A stretch of 64,000 nt of DNA from Paludibacter sp. (GTDB taxonomy: Bacteria; Bacteroidota; Bacteroidia; Bacteroidales; Paludibacteraceae), in contig JAQTUE010000022.1 in assembly GCA_028710415.1 (NCBI GenBank), positions 1 through 64,000 on the forward strand, in the 5' to 3' direction. Position 1 is the first letter of the stretch, and each line of letters opens with the position of its first letter. The notes under the pieces were generated by a model. It did no database searches and was not told the origin of the DNA. It was given only the letters and a program-made list of their open reading frames with translations. Below, piece after piece: positions 1 through 8,643 of this stretch. Both the position numbers and the translations under genes were made by a program.

Positions 1-1781
1 CGAATCTCGTGGATAACACTATGATAATAACTGTCGTCGAATGCAGGAGGCATAACGAACACAGAATCCATCATACGGTTAAAGACTGTTTTGCCACCCA
101 TCAGGTCAATCAAACCCTGTGGATCGTGGAACACCGACCAGGTATAATGCCAGCTGTTGCCTTCGGTAAATGCGTCTCCCCATTTTAGTGGATTAAAGGG
201 TGCCTGGAACTTTCCATTTTCATTCTTACCACGCATCAGGTTAGTAGAAGGATCGAACAGGTTTTTATAATTCAATGCCCTGGCTGCATAAAGATCCTGT
301 TCTGCTTTCGGACGTTTCAATGCTTTGGCCAGTTTATAGATGGACCAGTCATCGAACGTATATTCCAGCGTACGGGCTGCACTTTCGTTGATTCCCACAT
401 TGTAAGGGACATAGCCCAGCTTATTGTAGTATTCAAATCCCAGGCGACCTGTTGAACTGACTTTTGGGTGTACATTGGTTGTTCCGTGCAACACCGCTTT
501 GTAAAGGGTCTCGATATCCTGACCTTTTACTCCTTTCAGGTAAGCATCAGTAACTATGGAAGCCGAATTATTTCCAACCATGCAACCCCTGTGCCCGGGG
601 CTTGCCCATTCCGGCAAAAACCCGCTTTCTTTGTAAGTGTTTGCAAGGCCTTCCTGCATCTTTTCGCTCATGGAAGGATACATGAGGTTCAGGAATGGGA
701 ACAGGCAACGAAATGTATCCCAGAATCCTGTATCGGTGAACATATAGCCCGGCATTACCTTTCCGTTATAAGGGCTGTAATGCACTGCCTTTCCACTGGC
801 ATCCATCTCATAGAAGCTACGTGGAAACAGGACTGAACGATACATGCAGGAATAAAAAGTACGTAGATTATCAATATTATCATCTTTTACTTCTATTTTA
901 CCCAACACATCATTCCAGGTCTTTTTAGCTTCCGCTTTGACAGTCTCAAAATCATGGTTCCCTAATTCTTTCATATTCAACTCAGCCTGCTCAAAACTGA
1001 TAAACGAAGATGCTATGCTGGCTGAAACCTGTTCTCCTTTAACAGTTGAAAAACCGATGATGGCACCCGTATGGTTTTCTTTCATTTCCAGTCTGTCTTC
1101 TGCTATTTTGCCATTATCTACCGTAGCTTTATAGGTGAAAGGCTTGTTGAAGGTAATCACGAAATAGTTCTTGAAATTATCGGGTACCCCGCCACTGTTT
1201 TTAGTAGTATAGCCGATAATCTTATTCTCCGCCGGGATTATTTTAATATACGACCCCTGGTCCATGGCATCAATGACCACAAATGAATTATTATTCTTTG
1301 GAAAGGTAAAACGAAACATGGCCGCCCGTTGTGTCGGGGTTATCTCGGTGGTTACATCATGATCGGCCAGATAAACTTTATAATAGTAAGGTCTGGCTTC
1401 TTCCGACTTATGTGAAAACCAACTCGCCCTGTCATCTTCGTTGAAGACTGCTTTTCCGGTTACGGGCATGATGGAGAACTGTCCGTAGTCATTAATCCAC
1501 GGGCTGGGTTGATGGGTTTGTTTGAAGCCTCTTATTTTATCAGCATCGTAGGTATACGCCCAGCCATCACCCATTTGCCCTGTCTGAGGGGTCCAGAAAT
1601 TCATACCCCAGGGAAGGGCTATGGCCGGATACGTATTCCCTGCAGATAACGAATGTTTTGACTGGGAACCTACTAATGTGCTTACATAATCAACATAATT
1701 GACCGGTTGAATGGCTTTTATTGAAAAAGTGCAAATTGACAGCACGAATAGAAATCCTGCTTTTTTTATTTTATTGATCAT
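1..1781 (-). CDS. GH92 alpha-mannosidase, 3' end outside window
   Basis: This is a secreted exo-alpha-mannosidase of glycoside hydrolase family 92, cut off by the window edge, so about 593 N-terminal residues are visible. Family members are Ca2+-dependent inverting enzymes that trim terminal mannose from alpha-mannan or N-glycans. I translated it directly from the minus strand. Residues 1-23 are a signal peptide (MINKIKKAGFLFVLS...). The N-terminal beta-sandwich begins near VDYVSTLVG and PAIALPWGM, and the (alpha/alpha)6 domain holds the family signature TGFWDTFR near residue 350. The motif FTEGNSWHYTW places the expected general-acid Glu at residue 540. The region with the catalytic-base Asp pair lies beyond the window. 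The ATG (complement of 1779-1781) starts 1 bp after the stop of the upstream gene, so the two are translationally adjacent in one operon. GH92 next to a GtaA-like protein, with GH76 nearby, fits alpha-mannan use. Confidence 0.93.
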   Translation of the reverse strand, partial: MINKIKKAGFLFVLSICTFSIKAIQPVNYVDYVSTLVGSQSKHSLSAGNTYPAIALPWGMNFWTPQTGQMGDGWAYTYDADKIRGFKQTHQPSPWINDYGQFSIMPVTGKAVFNEDDRASWFSHKSEEARPYYYKVYLADHDVTTEITPTQRAAMFRFTFPKNNNSFVVIDAMDQGSYIKIIPAENKIIGYTTKNSGGVPDNFKNYFVITFNKPFTYKATVDNGKIAEDRLEMKENHTGAIIGFSTVKGEQVSASIASSFISFEQAELNMKELGNHDFETVKAEAKKTWNDVLGKIEVKDDNIDNLRTFYSCMYRSVLFPRSFYEMDASGKAVHYSPYNGKVMPGYMFTDTGFWDTFRCLFPFLNLMYPSMSEKMQEGLANTYKESGFLPEWASPGHRGCMVGNNSASIVTDAYLKGVKGQDIETLYKAVLHGTTNVHPKVSSTGRLGFEYYNKLGYVPYNVGINESAARTLEYTFDDWSIYKLAKALKRPKAEQDLYAARALNYKNLFDPSTNLMRGKNENGKFQAPFNPLKWGDAFTEGNSWHYTWSVFHDPQGLIDLMGGKTVFNRMMDSVFVMPPAFDDSYYHSVIHEI

Positions 1782-1782
1782 T

Positions 1783-4275
1783 TTAGTCCTGTTTATTCAA
1801 TTTGTCTTCTAACATTTTAATATAAAATCCCCCAACCACTGACCTGGCCTGAAAGCCTCTCATAGTAGGTTTATCTGTAAATATCCAGTCTGATAACGGA
1901 ACACGGTCCTCGGTTTCATTCGTAAACAGGTACACAGGGTCAATTAATTTTTCAAATGTTGCTTTATCTTTCGACAGGGTTGCAGTCCACATAATCCAGT
2001 CAGTTTTGGTATATGTTTCGCGGTTATCGAGGGGCAGTCCGTATTTGTTTTGTTTGGTCAGGTAGTAGGCTATCTCTTTTTCAATTACTTCCTTCGGGAA
2101 GATATTTAAATGCAGAATTTTATCCCATACCAGGTTATACTTCTGGCTCCAGGTACCCTGTTTGTCGAAAACCAAGCGGTAATGGTCGCCATCATCAGCC
2201 ATTTTAGTCCACTGCTGAGCCATCTCGCGAGCCTTGTTCGTATATTGTTGTGCAATATCTTTTTTGCCCAGCATATCTGCCAGATGGCCATATGCGGCTA
2301 CTCCCAATATTGCTTTCACCGAAAGATTGGTATTATGGGCAAAGTGGCCGGCAAAGTCATCCGTGCAAAGTTGATTCTCGGGATCAAGCCCATTCTCAAT
2401 GAGGTATTTTGCCCAGATAGTCAGTACATCCCAGTGTTTGGCGGCATAGGTTGCATTGCCTTCAATAACTGCAATGGCAGCAGTCACAATGAGCATATTC
2501 CCTGATTCCTCAATAGGCATATCTCCACCATAGGTTTGTCCGTTAGCCAGTGGGTAGGTTCCTACATCGTGCGATGGAAAAGGTTTTACCCATTTATTGC
2601 TTTCGCTGAAATAGAATATGGCATTCAATAGCCCTTTTGCCAGTTCAGGATTATAGTATAAAAACAAAGGTGCCGAAGGATAGGTCACATCAACTGTTCC
2701 AATGGAGCCGTTACTGAAATTTTCTTTCGATAGAAACAACAGGTCACCGTTCGGGGCTTTCACTAACTTATGGGCCGTAATAGCCTGACGATAGGCCAAG
2801 GCGCATAACTGGGCGTATTTCTTACCTCCGCTCAGAGTCGCATCAGCCATAAGTTTTCTATCAAAGGCATTGCATTTTTCAATTAATGCCTTGTATTCGG
2901 TATTTGCTTTTTGGAATTGGGAAATGATAGTCTGGTCGTTCGAGGTATTCCAGTACGGTCTTAAATTCTTCCCGAAATACTGGATAGAATAAAGGTCATC
3001 ATACCCAACCATGATTTTCCCGGAGGCCTGTTTTACGATTCCCAATGTTTTTACCAATGCCAGGTTTGCGTTCTCATTGACACCCTTTGCGGCATGAGCG
3101 GTGAGTATATTTTTTACAAAATCAGCTCTTAGTTTTTTACTGTTCCCAACGCTGTAATTTGTATTTTCTTTTTCGGCTGCCAGGTAGAAATATCCCCAAT
3201 CAATCCTTACATCATCACCTTTCTTCCCTAAAATGTTCTGTGTCTTGCTTCCTGTTTTAAGATAGACCAGATGGTTTAACTCAAAACTTTCGCTCACTGA
3301 TTCCTGATGTGCCTGGTCTAAGGACCAACGGGGGGAAGCTTCGAAATACAGTTGTACCTTGTGTGATTTACCGTCCGTAGAATTAACAGCATATGATATG
3401 TAGTTCACAGGCCGTGACAATAAATTCAGGTTGTCCATGAATAAAGGTGCCGTGAAAGTTAGCTTCAAATCAACATTTCCGCAGGCAAACACATAATGAG
3501 TCTGTGTGGCCTGCACTTCAACTGATTTCTGGAGAGCAACCCGATCAAATGCAGTTGATTTTTCCTTTTCTACCAATAACCCAAAATCCAGTAAGCCATT
3601 ACCTACCGGGTTACGGCAATAGGCTGTCATGATATTTTTACCTGCTTTCAGTTGGGCCACAATGTTGGCAGGTATTTTTATCTTAGCATTTTTATGGCAG
3701 GCATTCCCGGTATTTAAAACTTCAACGCCATTGATACTGATAATGGCCCAGTCGTCATTCGAATACTCCAGGTATATGTTTTTGCCTTTCAGGTTTTCGT
3801 TGATAGCAACTACCCTGCGTACCCAGATATGTTCTGTTTCCCAGTTTGTTTTTGCGGTAGGTTCGTTTATGGTCGTACCGAATGCACCTTTTCCTTCGGC
3901 CCATTTAGAATCATCATAATCCATGTTGATCCAGCTGTTATCGGGCTTTGTAGTAGTAAACTTTCCCGTCCAGTCGCCTTGTTCGGAGGTACAGACCACA
4001 GGGCTTAATTCCGGTTCTTCAACTCCCATAAAACGATAGACTTTGTTGTCCACCTTGATAACGCCCAGAAGCGGCAAGTCCTTTCCTGTCCAGTGTTTCA
4101 CAGAGCTGTCATACAATTTGTCGGAGAAAGACCATCCACTGGTGTAAGGATCAATCGTAATGAGTGGATAAGCAGGTGCCCGGAGTGCATTTTTTGTCAC
4201 GTTTATATTTTTTTCAGTTGCGTAACTAAGAACAATAAATGCACTTAGAAATAATGTCAATAATTTACGGTTCAT
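1783..4275 (-). CDS. GtaA-like secreted protein (DUF4964/5127/4965/1793)
   Basis: This 830-residue secreted protein belongs to the family annotated as glutaminase A-like in Bacteroidota. It has a signal peptide (about residues 1-19), a DUF4964-like start (PLITIDPYTSGWSFSDKLYD, about 35-85) and an inserted jelly-roll-like segment (about 95-235, with WVRRVVAINENLKGKNIYLEY and a DDWAIISINGVEV core). A DUF5127 beta domain (about 240-400) and an (alpha/alpha)-type DUF4965/DUF1793 region to the C-terminus (GGDMPIEESGNMLI, LIENGLDPENQLCTDDFAGH) follow. The real substrate of bacterial members is mostly untested. The all-helical half resembles glycoside hydrolase (alpha/alpha)6 folds, and co-location with GH92 and GH78 argues for a glycan role rather than glutamine hydrolysis. 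That is inference. It is followed 1 bp later by GH92. Its start abuts a long low-complexity leader repeat. Confidence 0.85.
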   Translation of the reverse strand: MNRKLLTLFLSAFIVLSYATEKNINVTKNALRAPAYPLITIDPYTSGWSFSDKLYDSSVKHWTGKDLPLLGVIKVDNKVYRFMGVEEPELSPVVCTSEQGDWTGKFTTTKPDNSWINMDYDDSKWAEGKGAFGTTINEPTAKTNWETEHIWVRRVVAINENLKGKNIYLEYSNDDWAIISINGVEVLNTGNACHKNAKIKIPANIVAQLKAGKNIMTAYCRNPVGNGLLDFGLLVEKEKSTAFDRVALQKSVEVQATQTHYVFACGNVDLKLTFTAPLFMDNLNLLSRPVNYISYAVNSTDGKSHKVQLYFEASPRWSLDQAHQESVSESFELNHLVYLKTGSKTQNILGKKGDDVRIDWGYFYLAAEKENTNYSVGNSKKLRADFVKNILTAHAAKGVNENANLALVKTLGIVKQASGKIMVGYDDLYSIQYFGKNLRPYWNTSNDQTIISQFQKANTEYKALIEKCNAFDRKLMADATLSGGKKYAQLCALAYRQAITAHKLVKAPNGDLLFLSKENFSNGSIGTVDVTYPSAPLFLYYNPELAKGLLNAIFYFSESNKWVKPFPSHDVGTYPLANGQTYGGDMPIEESGNMLIVTAAIAVIEGNATYAAKHWDVLTIWAKYLIENGLDPENQLCTDDFAGHFAHNTNLSVKAILGVAAYGHLADMLGKKDIAQQYTNKAREMAQQWTKMADDGDHYRLVFDKQGTWSQKYNLVWDKILHLNIFPKEVIEKEIAYYLTKQNKYGLPLDNRETYTKTDWIMWTATLSKDKATFEKLIDPVYLFTNETEDRVPLSDWIFTDKPTMRGFQARSVVGGFYIKMLEDKLNKQD

Positions 4276-4287
4276 GTGTTTTGTGTT

Positions 4288-4540
4288 TTTTTATATATGT
4301 TGATTATGTTGACTAAGTTGATTAAGTTGATTGGTTGACTGAGTTGATTATGTTGATTGAGTTGATTAAGTTGAATAAGTTGATTGGTTGATTAAGTTGA
4401 ATAAGTTGATTAAGTTAATTGGTTGATTAAGTTATTATTCCAATTGCAAAATACCTCCTTCCCAATAACACGGAACACGGAACGCTGAACATTTCAAACC
4501 TTTCAAACTCTTCAAGCCCTTCAAACCCTTCAAACCCTGA
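4288..4540. repeat. Composite low-complexity repeat, copy 1
   Basis: Three sub-blocks sit in a fixed order. First is a degenerate array of GTTGATTAA / GTTGATTGG units (4288-4434), then a spacer containing TTGCAAAA, then CACGGAACACGGAACGCTGA (about 4469-4488), then a TTTCAAACC / CTTCAAACC array (4490-4540). The same three blocks, in the same order and orientation, recur at 60848-61072. In both places the GATTAA array starts within about 15 bp of the start codon of a minus-strand gene, so it would be transcribed as that gene's 5' leader. Confidence 0.85.
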
Positions 4541-4553
4541 AAGGGCTGGATGT

Positions 4554-4725
4554 TGCCATGATGTTTTCGTGATGTTGCACGTATTACGTGATAGATACAC
4601 AATAGATACGTATATGTCTCGTACATATTATGTGCCTTATAAGGAGCGTAATATATGCGTAACTAATGCATAAGATTTTGGAAGCGGTTTAATAATACGT
4701 GCAACATCACGAAAACATCATGGCA
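4554..4725. mobile_element. 172-bp MITE-like inverted-repeat element, copy 1
   Basis: Perfect 33-bp terminal inverted repeats (4554-4586 and 4693-4725, starting TGCCATGATGTTTTCGTGAT) flank a 106-bp core containing AAGGAGCGTAATATATGCG. A second element of exactly the same length, in opposite orientation, lies at 29044-29215. It has related ends and the same AAGGAGCGTAATATA core. There is no coding capacity. I found no clear target-site duplication. The length, the inverted ends and the two copies fit a miniature inverted-repeat element, but the mobilising transposase is not in this window. Confidence 0.75.
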
Positions 4726-4871
4726 TTATCCCGGTGAACTTTTTGTTGAAGCCCGTGATAAACCCGATGGTGACGAATTAGTTGATATAATGGAAGATTC
4801 CATACTCGTTCTATTTATTTTGATTAAAAATGCACCGGTTAAATGTTTCATATGCTTCTGTTCATTCCCGT

Positions 4872-7800
4872 TTATTTTAATATGTTATTAACCGGATCAT
4901 TCTTATCAGAAGGAGATGGGACATTGACCCCGAATGAATACGAACCCGATTGTAAATTGTAAACTGCTTTTCCGTTCTCTTTTTTCACGAAGGTTACTCC
5001 TTCTGATTTATTAGCAAGTACCTTCCCCTCATAAACAATACCTGAATTGGCCGGCAAGGGCAAATAAAGGGTGGCGGTTGTATTGGCAGGAATTGTTGTC
5101 TGATACGACAGATTCCCATCCTTGCGGATGATCCATGCGCTCCTGATAACCCCATAAACTGATTTATAGCTGGCATCAACTGTTGTGATCCGCTCCTGGC
5201 CTTCCGGGATGGAAGTCCTGGAGTCGGGCATGGGCTGCAGAATAATATGCTTGAACCCCGGGACAGATTCATCTGCCTCGATGCCAGCCATGTACCTGTA
5301 CATCCATTCAGACACAGCACCATAAGAATAATGATTGAAGGAATTCATGCTCACATCCTGAAAACCTTTTTTGAGGGTGTATGAATCCCAACGTTCCCAA
5401 ATAGTGGTTGCTCCCTGGTCCACACTGTATAACCAGGAAGGGTTTTCCCGTTGAAGCAACAAATTATAGGCTGTATTGGTCGCACCAAACTGGCTTAAAG
5501 TCTGATTCAGAATGCCCGTACCAATGAATCCGGTGCTGAGTTTGTTTCCATTGGTGGCTATCTTTTGTGTCAAAAAGGTTATCCCGTTATTCTTAGCAAT
5601 ATCATTCGGGAACAACTCAAGTTTTAAGGCAAGCAAGTATGCAGTTTGCGATACTTCCTTCAGGGAACCATCATGGTTTACGTATCGTGTCTGAAATTCC
5701 GTTTTTATATTGTCATACAGTTTCCGGTATGATGCTCTTTTCAAATCATAGAAATCTTCAGTTTTATGACTCAATGCTTCGGACATTTTCATCATGAGTT
5801 GGGCTGCATAGGCATAGTAACATACACTGACGTACCGCTTGTCCATATTTTCGTAAGCTACCCAGTCGCCATAATCGATACCCGCACCGTTATATAAATA
5901 TCCATCACCTTTCTGAGCGGCCAGAAAACCCATATATTTCTCCATGGATTCGTAATTTTCAGTGATCATCCGGGGATCGTTATACATTAAATAAATATTC
6001 CAGGTTACGATAATCCCGGCCTCTGCCCATGCTCCCTGTCCGTAACCGACCCAGGAATGAGGAGCTGTACTTGGGTAGGCACCATCATTGCGTTGGCTAT
6101 CCCTCATATCGCCCATCCATTTGTGGAAAAAAGAGGCCACATCAGCATTGTAAGCTGCTGCTTTCGAGAATATTTGCGTGTCACCCGTCCATCCAAGCCT
6201 TTCGTCACGTTGTGGACAATCAGTGGGTATGCTCAGGAAATTGCTTCGTTGACCCCAAATCACATTTTGATACAATTTGTTAACAAGGTCACTGTTGGTT
6301 TTAAAGGAAGAGCCTTCTTCGTTGGCCGAACCAACCACCTGACCCATCATGGATTGTATTTCCACATCCCGGGTAGCAGTGACTTCACAATATCTGAAGC
6401 CAAAGAAAGTCAGCCCCGGATGATATGTTTCACCTTCAATACTCCCTTTGAAAGTATAGTTTAAGGTGGCTTTTGCACCTCTTAGGTTTGCCGTATACAA
6501 ACTGCCTGCAGGACCGTCATTGCCTCTGGTTAATGCTCCGTTGTCATTCAGCATTTCCCCAAAACGAAGTTTCATTCTTGATCCTTCCTGTGATTTTGCT
6601 GTAAACTTAACCCACCCTACCATATTTTGTCCAAAGTCATAAAGAGCAGTTTCCCCAGCCTTAAGACTGACCAATCCTTTTCCGTTGATTATGTTTCTTG
6701 TATTGATAGCCCCAAATGTCTGATCATTTGCTTTGTTCCCTTTGTAAACTGTAATACTGATTGGCTGCCTGGTTAATTCTGCACGGACCTGTACTGACGG
6801 GCCGACAAATGCTTTTAATTTACCTTTAAAACCCGTATAAATATCTGTTTTAAGCCACGCAGAATCATCAAATCCTGCATTTCTCCAGTCACTTTCTTTG
6901 CGGGCATCATACGTTTCACCATTATAAATGTCAGCCATCCTCACAGGGCCTGACGTGGAGGCTGACCAGGAAGGATCGGTAACGATTGTTTGCGAGGTGC
7001 CATCAGTGTATTGAATGAAAAGTCTGGCGATCAGGCACAGATCAGGATTGCCATATTCCCCGTGGGCAATGTCACCCTTCCACCAGCCTGATGCAACGCA
7101 GGCCCCGACCGCATTTGCCCCCGGATGGAGCAAGTGCGTTACATCATAGGTTGAGTATTGGGCTGTTTTGGTATAATCGGTCCATCCCGGTTTCAACTCA
7201 TCATAGACTACTTTGCCATCTTCAGTGGCAGTACCTACCCGGTTGCCATTCAGAAACAGGTCATAGACCCCTAACGCGGAAGAATAAATCCTGGCGGATT
7301 GTATGGTTTTGGTTACTTTAAATGTTGAGCGGAACATGGGAGTTCCATTGGATAATCCCTGCATTACCCGGATTTCAGTTCCTTTTGCACTTATTTCCAG
7401 CCTTGTATTTCCTTCAAAAGAGACAGTTTCGCCCTCCACAAAAGGATTGGAACTGTTTTCGAAGTTTTCGGAGAATGCAACCACCGGTACCTTCATGCCT
7501 TTTATCTTCGCAGGCAAGTATTTTGTTACAACAATGTTATCATAAAATGCCGATTCCATGGCGTCGCTTGATTCTGCTTTTGCAGCACGGAACCCAAGGC
7601 CTGCAAATCCGTAATTTCCACCATCGGGATTAACCCTGTCAGCGTCAACCAGTATGTTATTGATGTAGGTGGAAGCCTTGTTTCCTTTGATCTCAATCCT
7701 CAGGGCGTAGGTCACTCCTTTTTTGATTGCGATGCGGGAAGAAATATCCTTATTTACGTGGCAGACAGCTTTTCCATTTACCCAGGAATGCGGACGCAAG

Positions 7801-8405
7801 CGGGCTTTACCCTCTTCAATGTTTATCTGCCACATAAAGAAATTATTCGCATCCTTTGCACCAAAGCAAGGGCCTGCGGCGATGTCGTTAATTTGAAAAT
7901 CCAACTTGATGGTATAGTCAGTGACTGTATCAATATCTTTAATTGTATGCTGGGTGTCGCTACGTTTCAGGGTGCTTGCCCTGATCCATTTTGCATTCCC
8001 CCAACCGGAATCCAACAGGCCTGTTTCGAAAAAGGCTGTTTCGGTGGAAGTTAATTTTGAGTTTTTATTATCCCATACCTGAACGTACCAGAAGTATCGG
8101 GTAGAAGGTGCAAGGGCTATACTTGCACAGGCATTGTTTACTGACTGTCCGGATATTACTTTTCCTGTATTCCAGATGGGATGGGCTCCCTGTTTGTCGG
8201 TTGACACAGTGATTTCATAGGCTGATTGTTTAGCTCCCCTTTTGCCAGAATGAAACTCCCAGCTGAATTGCGGGATTTTTACATCAATACCGATGGGGTT
8301 TCTAAGATATTCAGTGCGCAGGTTCTTTATTTCCGGTGTAGTTTGGGCTACACTGTTGAGAGTAAAAATCAGGATGACACCTATAACCAGCAATAGTTTT
8401 TTCAT
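4872..8405 (-). CDS. GH78 alpha-L-rhamnosidase with inserted lectin-like domain
   Basis: This is a secreted enzyme that removes terminal alpha-L-rhamnose by an inverting mechanism. It is 1177 residues, long for the family. A signal peptide (1-20) is followed by an Fn3-like N-domain (RNPIGIDVKIPQFSW). An inserted LamG/DUF1080-like beta-sandwich follows (about 145-295, YTIKLDFQI ... FFMWQINIEEGKARLRPHSW). The rhamnosidase N-terminal jelly roll comes next (about 355-520, VYDLFLNGNRVG, NGETYDARKE), then a concanavalin-like domain, the (alpha/alpha)6 catalytic barrel (about 690-1030) and a C-terminal beta domain. The catalytic signature DCPQRDERLGWTGD has Asp729, the proposed general-acid Glu735 and Asp742. 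The presumed base is Glu1004 in IWERWDS. A 238-bp gap separates it from the upstream co-directional gene at 8644. The second GH78 in the window (52860) lacks the insertion. Confidence 0.93.
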   Translation of the reverse strand: MKKLLLVIGVILIFTLNSVAQTTPEIKNLRTEYLRNPIGIDVKIPQFSWEFHSGKRGAKQSAYEITVSTDKQGAHPIWNTGKVISGQSVNNACASIALAPSTRYFWYVQVWDNKNSKLTSTETAFFETGLLDSGWGNAKWIRASTLKRSDTQHTIKDIDTVTDYTIKLDFQINDIAAGPCFGAKDANNFFMWQINIEEGKARLRPHSWVNGKAVCHVNKDISSRIAIKKGVTYALRIEIKGNKASTYINNILVDADRVNPDGGNYGFAGLGFRAAKAESSDAMESAFYDNIVVTKYLPAKIKGMKVPVVAFSENFENSSNPFVEGETVSFEGNTRLEISAKGTEIRVMQGLSNGTPMFRSTFKVTKTIQSARIYSSALGVYDLFLNGNRVGTATEDGKVVYDELKPGWTDYTKTAQYSTYDVTHLLHPGANAVGACVASGWWKGDIAHGEYGNPDLCLIARLFIQYTDGTSQTIVTDPSWSASTSGPVRMADIYNGETYDARKESDWRNAGFDDSAWLKTDIYTGFKGKLKAFVGPSVQVRAELTRQPISITVYKGNKANDQTFGAINTRNIINGKGLVSLKAGETALYDFGQNMVGWVKFTAKSQEGSRMKLRFGEMLNDNGALTRGNDGPAGSLYTANLRGAKATLNYTFKGSIEGETYHPGLTFFGFRYCEVTATRDVEIQSMMGQVVGSANEEGSSFKTNSDLVNKLYQNVIWGQRSNFLSIPTDCPQRDERLGWTGDTQIFSKAAAYNADVASFFHKWMGDMRDSQRNDGAYPSTAPHSWVGYGQGAWAEAGIIVTWNIYLMYNDPRMITENYESMEKYMGFLAAQKGDGYLYNGAGIDYGDWVAYENMDKRYVSVCYYAYAAQLMMKMSEALSHKTEDFYDLKRASYRKLYDNIKTEFQTRYVNHDGSLKEVSQTAYLLALKLELFPNDIAKNNGITFLTQKIATNGNKLSTGFIGTGILNQTLSQFGATNTAYNLLLQRENPSWLYSVDQGATTIWERWDSYTLKKGFQDVSMNSFNHYSYGAVSEWMYRYMAGIEADESVPGFKHIILQPMPDSRTSIPEGQERITTVDASYKSVYGVIRSAWIIRKDGNLSYQTTIPANTTATLYLPLPANSGIVYEGKVLANKSEGVTFVKKENGKAVYNLQSGSYSFGVNVPSPSDKNDPVNNILK

Positions 8406-8643
8406 ATCATTTAGTTTTTATATAAATATTTTAATTTCTAAATACAAATTACAACAAAATGATTGGAACTTGCAATTAGAAATAAAAAAAATGTTCAACA
8501 GGGATTTTGAATCTGTGTCAGATCTGGAACGGACATTTGTTGAAACTATTCCGGATTTATCAGGTTAATCGCCTGTTTGTTTAGTAACTTCGTGCTTCAG
8601 GTTGTCATGTCCTGTTAAAGACTGGAGTTACTTTAATGTAAGG

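Larger units (their letters stand above)
4276..4871. other. Repeat-filled intergenic region
   Basis: This 596-bp gap between two co-directional minus-strand genes holds no credible gene. It contains, in order, a GTTGATTAA low-complexity array, a short CGGAACACGGAAC segment, a TTTCAAACC array and a 172-bp perfect-ended inverted-repeat element. The rest (4726-4871) shows nothing I can assign. The open frame across the TTTCAAACC array, reading GLKGLKGLK on the minus strand, is a by-product of the repeat. Confidence 0.8.

Noticed and set aside
4435-4626. Possible small protein with GLKGLKGLK repeats
   Set aside because: It is the minus-strand reading of the TTTCAAACC repeat array and part of the inverted-repeat element; no start context or homology supports it.
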